Assembly (NCBI GenBank): GCA_009829735.1
Contig: CM020618.1
Location: 5,392,882-5,456,881, forward strand
Source: Pyropia yezoensis
Lineage: Eukaryota > Rhodophyta > Bangiophyceae > Bangiales > Bangiaceae
Direction of reading: 5' to 3'
DNA length: 64,000 bases
A program made the position numbers and the translations under genes. The notes under the pieces were generated by a model. It saw nothing but the letters and a program-made list of their open reading frames with translations. It was not told where the DNA came from and made no database searches. Positions 39,728 to 49,900 of the stretch are shown here, in pieces; the stretch's first letter is position 1; each line of letters opens with the position of its first letter.

Positions 39728-41669
39728 TCGTTTCCCGCCGACTTGGCGTCCGAATCTGAGGGCGGGGAGGAAGACGACGAGTCCGAGGACGACGTGTCCG
39801 CCTCCTCCGCCGAGGGTGTGGCGACCGCAACGACCGGTCGAGACCCACCCTCGCGGCGTGAACGTACTTCGTTCGTAGCCGACTTTTTACTCGCATTCCT
39901 AACAAGTTGTTGGATGCGTTTACTCAACTTGGGGCAATCATATGCCCAGTGACCATCGGAGTTGCAGTTCCAACACCGATGGTCCGTTCCGGGAGGGGTC
40001 TTCCCAACTGGGGAAGACGAAGGGATACCCTGGGAAGTTCCCACGGCAGCTACCACCCTCTCCTTGCGGATTCGGCGTGCCTCTCTCAACTCTCTGGCCT
40101 GGCGCGCCTCCTCCCGTTCCTTGGCCAACTCGGCCTGTCGCTCCTGGCGTTGTTCCTCCCGCAACTTGCGGTAGGCCTCGCCTCTGCGATAGGCGAACCT
40201 GGCCAACTCGGCCAGGGTCGCCCGGGCAGTGTTATGCTCCCGGGTCTCCATCCGGACTGACCAATGGAGTCCCTCCACAAACCGACTCTTCACCACAGCT
40301 TGTGGATGAAGAAACCCACAAAGATTGTTGAGCTTACGGACTGGCTCCGCAAAGGACAACTCGTCCTCCGCCTCTTCCTGATGGGCTTGCGTAAACTCCT
40401 CGACTTGAGAAGCCAACGCTGCCTCATCAACCATGGCTCTCAACAACCAGTTGACGAGCTCCAAATAGGACGTCACCTCCCCAGCGCCTCCACTTGAGGA
40501 GCTGGGCATGACGGACATAAGTTCTGTCCGTAGGTCGTTTTCGTAAACTCCTGTAGCATGTAAAAAGCCATGCCTTCACTTCTGGCATTGTCGTCACAGG
40601 CTTTTGTGAAACGACGTAGGAACTCAAAGACACGGAGGGGGGGAGTTCCGTCCCACTCCGCTTTGTGCCGAAAAGAATGAAGTGCATTCTTCTTGGCACG
40701 GCCCATGGCTCGGGCCTGGTCAGGACCATACGCCACCGACTTGTTGTGGAGGGCGTAGGTCTCACAGTCAAAGATCCTCTGGTAGACCGGGTTGGCTACC
40801 TGGATCTTGGGCGGCACCTCACGTTGAGGGAACAGCCGCTGTGGCACTGGGGTAAGTTCACTCTCAGAGCCTGTAGTCCGGCGCGGCGCATTTGGTGTAG
40901 CCGCCGGCGTTTCCGGGGGGAACTCCCCCGTGAAGGGCGTACGCCCCACCGAGTATGGTGTGGCTCCCTCGTTGGGAGTCACAGGTGTCGCCCCCAGTTC
41001 GGGGCGACCAGAGATAGGCGTAAGGGGGGATTCCCCCTGCGCCTGCGGGCTCGAAAGCCCCAATCCGGTCTGGACATTAAGGCCATCTGGCAAACTCGCC
41101 ACAATCTGATTCAGAATAGTATTCGTCATCGTGACCACCAGGTCCGGCAAAGTCTGCCGCAACACATTGGTCGCCTCCCGACGGACAGTTTCCGCGAGGA
41201 GTGGATTGACGACTCCAGTTGAGTCTCGGTCCGCCTCCGGGAGTCCACCTGAGGGGTAACCACGTTCCTCAGGGGTCTCAACCGGGGGCATGGGCGCGAG
41301 CCCATCGCCGACCAACGGAGGTCCACCGTCCTCCGAAAGCCTAGTTGGCGACGACTCCAAGCCAAAGTTGGCTCCAACCCGAGTGGAACCCGCGGGGACA
41401 GTCCTCACCCCTTGGGACGTTCCCGTTGAGTATACCACGCGGTGGCCAGACTTCGGCCCACCCACATCAGAAGTGTCACCCGAGTGAACTCCCGACTGAG
41501 TCGGGGTGGCCTGTTGCCCGCCCGTACTTCCAGTCCTGCTGGCTTGAGGGACCTCTAGTCCCTCTGCGACCCCAGGTAAACCCACCTGTGTCTCACCAGT
41601 ATTCAAAGGCACTGAAGTACGTGCGTCACCCGTGTACTCCCCGGACGACGGGGGGTCCGAGCTAGCCAT
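39724..41669 (-). pseudogene. gag: Gag of element C, frameshifted
   Basis: Starts MASSDPPSSGEYT as in A. A single-base deletion near 40540 (after LQEFTK) throws the frame. The correct frame resumes at about 40518 and continues through the CCHC knuckle (CWNCNSDGHWAYDC) to TGA. Apart from this it is colinear with A's intact Gag. Confidence 0.9.
39730..39736 (-). promoter_or_regulatory. Predicted -1 frameshift heptamer, gag-pol of C
   Basis: GGGAAAC on the minus strand in the gag frame, two codons before the TGA, as in element A. Confidence 0.7.
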
Positions 41670-41768
41670 GTTGGCTGACGATCCGTATGACACGGTCCAA
41701 GACCACCGTTCCTCTGAGACAGAGGGCCCCCTACACCCGGGTGCACCCGGAGGTAAAGTTTACCTCTG

Positions 41769-41786
41769 TCCCCTGCTGCTCCACCA
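41769..41786 (-). promoter_or_regulatory. tRNA primer-binding site of element C
   Basis: TGGTGGAGCAGCAGGGGA on the minus strand, two bases from the 5' LTR; identical to A and B. Confidence 0.8.
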
Positions 41787-41788
41787 AA

Positions 41789-42257
41789 TGTGGCAAAAAC
41801 CACAAGCACACACGGCACCCAAGTTGGGGCGGTGTGCTAGGGCTGCCTCCCGTGTCGGGGGAACCGGAAGAAGTGCAAGTCGCACACACTCTGTCCCTGT
41901 TGTGGGGCAAACCCCCCACGGACAAACAAGAGGATGGTGTGTGGTCCAACAGTTTCTTGGTCGGGACGGGGACGCAGGGCCAAGCCCCGCTGTTCCTCCC
42001 CTTATCCCCCCAGGGTCCACTCAGAATCTCGCCACTCAGAATCTCCCACCCCAGCACCTGCCCACCGGGCCACACGAAAATTCAAGACGATAAATGCAGA
42101 AAACCCTCAAATCCAAGTTGGATTTACTACTAAGCTAACTATCCCAAACTTAGGGAATATGGACCCAAATGCAGGGGGAGGAACGGATCAGGCTAGTGGC
42201 CTGCCGCCCCTTGCATGGCACGTGTTGCCCCCCTACCTGGGGGTCAATACTGCCACA
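41789..42257 (-). repeat. 5' LTR of element C
   Basis: 469 bp, differing from the other LTR of C at two positions. Followed by CGAAC. Confidence 0.95.
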
Positions 42258-42504
42258 CGAACAAAGATCATCAAGGAGGGAAGGGGAAGAGGAAGGACTT
42301 GGTGCGGGTGCGCGGGAGCGAAGGTGTGCAGGACGGTCGCGGCGAGACGGTGGCCACCACCGGCGGCGGTCTGTGGCACTCCGGCGTGCGCTGTTTACGT
42401 AGGTCTGCATAACCGACCCCCGCGCCGCGCCGGTGGCCGTCGGGGCGACCACACCCTCGCCTGCCCCCTCGCTGGGCCCCCCCAACGCTCCCACGCCGCC
42501 TCCC

Positions 42505-42618
42505 CACACCCCATGCCGCCCCCCCACACCCCTCGCCGCCCCCCCACACCCCACGCCGCCCCCCTACACCCCACGTCGCCCCCCTACACCCCACGCCGCC
42601 CCCCCACACCCCACTCGG
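42505..42618. repeat. 20-bp tandem repeat array
   Basis: About six imperfect copies of CACACCCCACGCCGCCCCCC. The surrounding 42263-43160 has no recognisable gene. Confidence 0.8.
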
Positions 42619-43160
42619 CCACCCCCTCGTTGGGGCTGGATACGTTGACTTTGAGCGAGGGGGGATCGCCCTGCGCTAGCGGGGCTGGCTCTGGGCGTGG
42701 CAGTGAGCAGCGGCGGGGCCCAAGTCAGGCCCGCCCAAGGAAAGCCCCGTGGTGGAACTGTAGCACAATAGGGATCCGTTGCTCATGCACTCTCAAGGAA
42801 CACTCACCAGGGGGGATCGGCACCGAAGTCACCGGGAGGCCAAGGTTGCTGTCCTTGGAGCGCAAGCCACGGGACCAAGATGGGAGCCCAAATGGGAGGG
42901 GTTTGTTGTGCTACCATGGCCGGCGGTGAATTCGCCGCCGGCCCCCTCGTTGTAGACCCTCGGAGACACCACTAACTACTCTCCACCCCAAGATGCAAGT
43001 CCCTCTCGTCGTAGGTACCGCAACCAAAGTGAACGCCCAACTTGACAGTTATGGATTAGGCGTAGTCTCCCTTAATTGGGGTCGCAATACGGTCACCCAT
43101 ATTGCTACATATCCCCCCCTTAGATTCGGCCCGTCCTCGGGTCGATCTGCATTCGGCCTA

Positions 43161-43279
43161 TAGTGCGTCCCGTAAATAGTGGACGTGCTCGTGTCGTGAT
43201 CATGTCAAATTTCGGCCACTGGACCAATGAAACCCACACTGCACGACCCGTGCGCGTCCACTTCTTACGGAACGCGCAA
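43161..43279. mobile_element. 119-bp palindromic MITE, copy 2
   Basis: Same length and layout as 26479-26597, with scattered substitutions (for example TAAATAGTGG for TAAAAAGTGG). The left flank is TA (43159-43160). The right flank has lost the TA (AC/CG), so this copy is older or mutated. The stretch 43280-43910 shows no gene. Confidence 0.82.
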
Positions 43280-43910
43280 ACGCAAAACGTGTTTGCAATA
43301 TGCACCCCCCTGCACCAGATCCCGTGTTTAATTGACTCGATCGTCAGCTGAGGCCACCTGACTCTCCAATACTATTTAGTGACTGCTTAGACATCTATAT
43401 AGATATTATCGAAACTGCCCTCAAAGACAGTAATTTTTTCCCGTAGGGATGTACGAACTTCGCATGGGCCGCTGGGATTGGAAAGGTCGGGTTGGTCTCG
43501 CTTGCTACCAGCAGGGGGGCCGAAACCGCTACGTAGTGTCGCATAAATGGACGACCAAGGAGTGAAGCGTTATGGACATGAGCAACGAGACCATGAAGAG
43601 CAGCAAGACTGTGGTCGTCCGGGAGCACAGGCTACAGGGGATACGCCTAAATCGGAGGGAAGTCTGGGCGTACTGTACCGCACGAGAGGGTCAGCAAAAT
43701 ACTGTGGAGCCCTCAACACCAGCCGTGGGCCAAATTCTGAACCGTCAGTACGCATCACTGCACAGGTCGACCGACTGGACAAGATGGGAAAGTTCGCAAT
43801 CTTCCTCTCTCGGCCCTTCAGATGCTCCTACGCTCCAAGTCCCTCCCCCAGCCTTAAAAGAGGTACGCTACGCCCCTGCCCTCCGAAAAACAAGGGGGAG
43901 GGGTGTACCC

Positions 43911-45081
43911 CTACCGATCCCCTCCCTCAGGGGCGGTCGGAGCCTTGGGCCCCAGCCCCACCGCCAGGTGGTGCTGCTCAGTAATGATCGAGTATGTGAG
44001 GATGGCAACAATGACGCAGAAAAAGAGGCTGACCACCACCCCCGGCGCGGCGGGTGACTCCCATGCCGCCGGGTCGGGGTTGTCGGCGAGCAGCGCCCGC
44101 CGCCGCCGGTGGTACTGAAGCAGCCCGTAGACGGCGGCGGCAAAGCCAATCATCCAGCACGCGACGACGAGCATCAGCCGCAGGGGCGGCCCTTCGTCTA
44201 CAAACGAGACGAACACAAAGGTGCCGAGTGCGCCAAACTGCAGGCCCGTCCACACCCACTGCTCGCAGCGCACGGTAAAGATGGAGGGGAATACGGAGGG
44301 AAAGCAGGGGAGCCGAGGTAGTACACGTACGCTGGAAAAGCACACCAAGCAAGAATCCGAGCCGTGTGAGTCGCATGTGGACAACAGAGGGGCGATCGAG
44401 AGCATGCGCACCGCTTCGACTGCGCGAGCCGTGGGAAAAACGAGCGAGACGGGTGGAGTCGGATGATACCCACCATGCTCAGTGGGAAGGCAGTGCATTC
44501 ACACTCACAATCACGTACCTTGAAGAAAGTTCTTTCTGTGGTGCACGTGGCACATAGGAGACGCACATGGGGAGCGGCAGCACACCGTCAAGAAGCATTA
44601 AGAGCCACAGTGTCAGAGAGAATGGCCCCCAACGGACACTTTCCATGCCTGCCCGCCCCAAACCCCTCCCCACTCGTGTGATAGTCCGTTACCAGCCGAC
44701 GCTTCGCTTACCAGACGAGAGTGATGTCTTCATGTAGTCTTTCACCTTGGCCTTCTTCTTCTTCTCCCCTGCCGCATCGCCAGCGGTGGCACCCGCCGCG
44801 GCAGAATTCCCCCCGCCGACACCGCCCAGTGCCTTTTGGCCAGCCGCCGTCGCCGCCCCCCCCACGTACATCACCCCATCCTTGACGCACACGTCCTTGT
44901 CGGCGGCCAGCTCGATGTACACGTCCCCCGAGGCAGACCACGCCGGCGCCGTCGCAGGCGCGTCGGTCACGTCGGTCCAATCGGTGGCGGAGGAGCCAAA
45001 GCTGGACGCCGCCGTCGGCAGGCGCGGGCGGGTGCCCACCGGCGGGTCTGATGGCCGGTGGAGCCACGCGGGGCGGACCAT
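43911..45081 (-). CDS. VTC1: VTC1-like DUF202 membrane protein, three exons including a 17-nt microexon
   Basis: Minus-strand exons 44712-45081, 44519-44535 and 43911-44258; introns are GTAAGC..ACAG (176 bp) and GTACGT..GCAG (260 bp). Splicing gives 244 residues. The second exon, 17 nt, supplies ERTFFK (its first residue is completed by the last base of exon 1), which joins WVWTGLQFG from exon 3. This rebuilds the DUF202 signature (family: NERTFLSW/KW) that no single reading frame contains. Exon 3 has three hydrophobic spans: after ERTFFKW; LRLMLVVACWMIGF plus YGLLQYH with a following Arg cluster; and VVVSLFFCVIVAILTYSI. This is the Vtc1 layout. The N-terminal 110 residues are poorly conserved, with a KKKKAKVKDY basic patch before the domain. 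Vtc1 is the small membrane subunit of the polyphosphate polymerase complex of vacuole/acidocalcisome membranes. The exact start (ATG at 45081) is the least certain part; another DUF202 protein is the alternative. Confidence 0.78.
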
Positions 45082-46582
45082 AGTGGCCACTCGTTGACAG
45101 GAGCGTGGGCGCGAGGAGGGGGGGGGTGGCCGCGTCGGAAGGTTGGCGCGCAGGGGAAGGAGTGTCGGGCAAGCTCGGGTGTCGTGTGGTAGATGCCAGC
45201 ACAATGATCGCCAGGAGGGGTGCCAAGAGGTGAGAGAGGAAGCTCCTGCTGCTGCCTGGAGCAAGAAGGGTTACAGGGGGAAGCGGGCCGCCACAAGCGT
45301 CGCCCGTCGAGTGTACAGGTGCGCGACCCACAGAGTACGAAGAGAATGCTGGCGCTGTTCGGGGAGCCTCCCAACTGAGGGACGAAAGTGCGATGCCATC
45401 CTGGCCAGGAGGGGCGCCATGATGCTACCCCTCCAGGCCAGGCGCACGTGCCGCGCCTGGACGCACGCGCACGCCCCCACGTCGGTCCACCTGCCGACCT
45501 AGCGACAGCACACACGCGGAACCCGCGCGGCTCGGGTCTGACCAGCGGGTCGCACCGCGCGGGACACACAACCCGCGTTACCCCAGAGCCGCTCGTTCCG
45601 AAAAAGAAACACGAGAACAAGCGCGACTAACGCGTCCATCCGCCCCCCCCCTCACACACACCAGCGAGCCACAGAGCGTTGCGCAGATACGCGGCGCGTG
45701 TGCCTGCAGCCGGTTGCCTGCCCCCGCTCGACACCGCCCTGCCCCCCCCACCGCTCGACAAAGGCGGCACGCGCCAGGGACAGCTGCTGCGGATGTGCGG
45801 TCTGGTCCTCCGGTGGGGTTGGGGGCCGCGGAAATCGCGTGGCCTGGCGGGCTGTTTGCGGGCAGCGGACGTGGCTACGCCACTGCCTGGGGAACGGGGC
45901 CGTCCTCACAGACGTCTGTATGCACCGTCGTGGACCACGACGGCTGGCGCGGCACCAGTGGAAGGCCACGCACTATTGTTGCGGCGGGCGCATGAAGCAG
46001 CACAATCGCCCGGGGGAGGCCCCCTATCCGCCCATTCAACCTGTGACCCGCTCCCCGTTCTTGGCTAAAACATGACCGCCCGTGACAGTCCCCACAGTGT
46101 CCGCACCCGTTACGCGGTTGCCCAAACCATTGCTGTACAGAATCAACGCCCGCCACCCGCCGACCGCCAGGCCCCGCAGAGGACGGCACAGCCCCGGCGC
46201 GTCAGCGCACGACGCGAGCGAGCCACGTGAAGTCATCGGTGGCTCTGGCGTAGCCATCGGGTCACAGTTCGTTGTAGCGCGCGGGTTGGCGACCCTCTGC
46301 ACCACCTAGTCTCCCCCATTTGCCACTGAATAGGGAGGCGGGGCGGGGACAGCAATGAACGGATGCCCAGCGGGACTGCTGTCTGGACCGCGGCGCCCCG
46401 AACCCGCACTGGGCTCTCGCCCTGCTGAGCGCCAAATTTAGACAGATACTAAGTAGCATGTCCTTACATAACATGCGTATTTAAGGGTCGGGCCACAGTG
46501 GCGCACCGTCTCCTGCTCGTCTTCGCACGAGTCGGTGCGTCGGGGGTGCACGAGCGAGCCGATACATACGAGATGCTACATA
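45082..46582. other. Intergenic region upstream of the VTC1-like gene
   Basis: Only short overlapping frames without domains. It presumably holds the VTC1-like promoter at its left side, but no TATA box or other clear signal is seen. No tRNA-like fold was recognised in the GC-rich stretch around 45500-45600. Confidence 0.5.
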
Positions 46583-46790
46583 CAGTCAATCCCCGACGTC
46601 GTACCACCCCCGTATAAGCCCAGGTGGGCCTATAACGAGTTGGCCGACAGTCTTCCACAGTCATTCAGAGCAGCGAGAGAGGCGCGGGCGGCTTTTCTGG
46701 AGCGATTGATTGGCGAGCACGCACCTGGCGTCGCGGTGCCGGCAGCTGTAATGCTCGCCATAGGGGTGGGTCATCATCGAGGAATGACTG
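46583..46790. mobile_element. 208-bp pogo-type MITE
   Basis: Flanked by TA (46581-46582 and 46791-46792). Ends CAGTCAATCCCCGACG and, inverted, CAGTCATTCCTCGATG. The first 66 bp resemble the right end of pogo element 2 (about 58 matches, including TATAAGCC and GGTGGGCCTATAACGAGT). The last 31 bp resemble its left end (about 25 matches). No coding capacity. Confidence 0.85.
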
Positions 46791-46948
46791 TATGCGCTGC
46801 ACAGCAGTGGCTGCGTGTGGCCGTGCCCGAAGAACTGCGTGAGCATGAAGTCATACCCGAGGCAAAGATGACGACGTGGGATTTGAAGGGCAGGGAAAGC
46901 GACGCACCAGCCCACCCGACGCCTGCTTGATGAGCCCTCCAATGCTGA

Positions 46949-49900
46949 CTAGGAAAACAGCATCATGACGTCCTCCAGCCGAGCCGCCCGCCGCTCCTCT
47001 GCGCTCCCCATCGCACCGTCCACCAGCGCGCTCTTCCTCTCCTGCACCCGCAGCATGCGCTCCTCCACGCTATCCGCCACGACCAGTCGCAGCACTCGCA
47101 CCGGGCGGGTCTGGCCTATGCGGCACGCCCGGTCCACCGCCTGCGCCTCGACTGCCCAGTTCCACCACGGGTCGAGGAGGAGCACCAGGTTCGCGGCGGT
47201 CAGGTTAAGGCCCGTGCCCCCCGCCTTGAGCGACACGAGCAGCAGGCCTGGTGTGCCTGGCCTGGGGTCCCCAAATGCCGACAGCGTCGCCGCCCGCGCA
47301 GCGGCGGAGCAGCTCCCGTCGAGCCGCACGGCCGACGGGAGCGGCGGCTCCCCCGCGGCTGCCGCCGCCTCGGCGTCCTTGCGGAGAGCCACCTCCACCA
47401 GGTCCAGGCAGCTCGTCCACTGCGAGAAGAGCACCGCCTTGCCCGCCCCAGGCGTTGACGCGTGCGCCCGCAGCGCGGCGAGCGCGGCGGTGATCTTGGC
47501 CGACGGCACCCACCGGGCGTCCACGTCCACCGCCCACCGCGACGACCGCGGGGCGGTAGTGAGGTCGGCGCGGCCCCAAGGCGCGCGGCACAGCGCGCAG
47601 GGGGCGGTGGCGTCCGCGCCACCGCCGGCGGCGGCCAGCTGCTCGGCCGCACAAGCGCGGCAGAGGGCGTGGCAGCACGGCGGCAGCACCGCGTCCTCCA
47701 CACCGTCGAGGCAGATGGGGCATGGCGCCGCAGCGGTGGCGGGGAGGGGGGTTGTGCCGGGGGGAGGGGTGCCGCTGAGCGACGAAGGGGATGGCCGGCC
47801 GACGCCCCCCGCACCGTCTGTCACCGCGGCGGCGTCCCCCCCGACGGGCGGCGACGGGCGGGACGCGGCTAGGACCGACCGCACAAACCGCTCCCGCGCC
47901 GCGTCCCCCCCCCCCCCACCGCTGCCGTCACCGCCGCCGCCGGCACCCCCATCGACAAACCGGGCGGCGAGCTTGTTCATATCCTTCCAAGCCGCCAGGT
48001 CCTTGGACGGCGCCGCGAGCACCAGGTACGGGTGGTCACAGCATTGCCGCAGGCGCAGCAGGATCTCCAGCACCGACGCGTAGTTGTTGAATACGCGGCC
48101 AGCAGCGACGAAAGCGTCAAAGCGGGTCTTGCTGCGGAGGTAGAGGGCGTCGTAAAAGTCGCGCTCCGCTGGGGAGAGCGCCACCGACAAGACGGATATG
48201 TCCTTGGGCGGCAGCTCCACAATCGGCCGCCCCGCCGCGTCGACGGTGCTCTTGCGCCGCCGCAACATCAGCGGCCGCAGCACCCGCCGGACGGTTGCCT
48301 GGGCGGCCGCCACGCCGCCGCCGCCGCCCGACGCGAGGGGCTCGACAATGCGGGACCGCCAGACGGCGGGTTCGGACCAGGGCGCCGCCTGCAGGTACCG
48401 CAGCAGCGACTGTACGTCATCGAGCGCATTGACAATGGGAGTGCCGGTGAGCGCCCACCGGCGGGAGGCGCGAAGGAGGTAGGCCGCACGCGCCGCGCGC
48501 GTCGCCGACGACTTGATCGTGTGCGCCTCGTCCAGCACCACCCTTGTCCAGGTGACGCAGTACAGGGGGGGGGGGGGGTGCGCGTGCGTCGCCGCTACGC
48601 CACCGCCCGCCGCCGCTTCCGACCTGCCCGCCCAACCCCCACCGTTGCCGCCGCCGCCGCCGCCGCCGTCCCCTCCTCCCCCATCGGCCGACGCCAGCGG
48701 CGCCTCGGCCGCCAGCGTCTGGTAGGTGGTCACAACCACATCTGCGGCGGCCAACGAGATGGCCTCGGCGCCCCGGGCACCCCGCTTGGCGCCGTAGTAG
48801 GTGACCACCCGCAGCACGCCCGGCGCGACATGCTCGGCCAGCTCGTCCACCCACTGGGCCAGCAGGGACAGCGGACACACCACCAGCGTGCCGCCCCGCC
48901 GGCGAGAGCGCGCGTGGGGGGGGAGGAGGCCACCAACACCGAGCGACATGCCGCCGCCACCGGCCCCGCCGCCGCCCCCTTGGCGGGACGGGCGGCGCGC
49001 GCGCGCAGCAGTCACCCACCGCGGGCGGCGGCCATCGTCCCCCCCGCCGTCGTCGCTGCTATCGCCCGACGTGTCCGCGAGGACCGTGACGTCGGCGGCG
49101 TCCCCTTCCTCCGAATCGGACTCGCTCGCCGCGGCGGTCCGCCGCGTCGACGATCGTGTCGCCCGGCCCGTCCGCGCGCGCTTGGCAAGTACCGCACCCT
49201 GTGGGCGGGACAGCGGGGAGGACGCCTCCGACTCGCCCTCAGTGCCACTGACGACGGCTGCGACAGACGCTGCCGTCGCCGCGGCGGCGGCCGACGACGG
49301 ACCGTCGTGGAGGCCATTGGCCGACGACGGCGTCCAACCGCGGCCGCCGTCGCTGCCGTCGGCGTCGCTATCCAAGGAGGTGGGAGAGTCGCTCTCGCTC
49401 GACGGCACGTCGGCGTAGGTGGGGCGGCCGCCGCGAGTGGCCGCCGCCGCCGCCGCCGCCCGCCTGGGGCGGCGCCGCGGGGTGGCCGCCGCGGAGGCCG
49501 CGGAGACGGGCGCGTCGGCGGTGCCTACACGGCGGCGCTTTGCACCCGCAGCAGGCGGCGACCGCCGTGCCGCCGCCGGTGACGCAGCCGCCGCCGCCAC
49601 GTCGGGAGTAGCTGACCTGGGTGGGGTTGCCGCCGTCGAGGGAGGTAGCGCCGCCGCCACGACCGCTGTCGCGGTCGGGGAAGGGGAGGACTCTTTGGCT
49701 GCCGCGTCGCCACCGTCGTCGACCGCCGGCAGCAACGCTGCGGCGGCCGCCACGGGAGCCTCCGCCGCCATTTGCACAGCGTCCACGTCCATGGCGGCTA
49801 TCTCATCGCCAGGTGGCGCGCCCGGGCTGTCGACCACCGCAGAAATAGCGGCACCTGGCTCCCCCACCATCGGGCCAGTGGCGGAGGCGGCAGCCGCAGG

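Larger units (their letters stand above)
33543..42257 (-). mobile_element. Ty3/gypsy chromovirus element C (family of A), recent but defective
   Basis: 8,715 bp with two 469-bp LTRs differing at two positions by my count, and a perfect CGAAC target duplication (33538-33542 and 42258-42262). It reads right to left: LTR, gag, pol, chromodomain, then the antisense ORF pair, polypurine tract and LTR. Gag has a 1-nt deletion and pol a 661-bp net deletion, so it cannot have moved on its own products if those lesions predate insertion. Confidence 0.95.

Noticed and set aside
42505-42618. 20-bp repeats as a CRISPR array
   Set aside because: Head-to-tail units without spacers, in a eukaryotic context.
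45500-45610. GC-rich palindromic-looking stretch as a tRNA gene
   Set aside because: No cloverleaf, no T-loop consensus, no anticodon arm. No tRNA or rRNA was found anywhere in the window.
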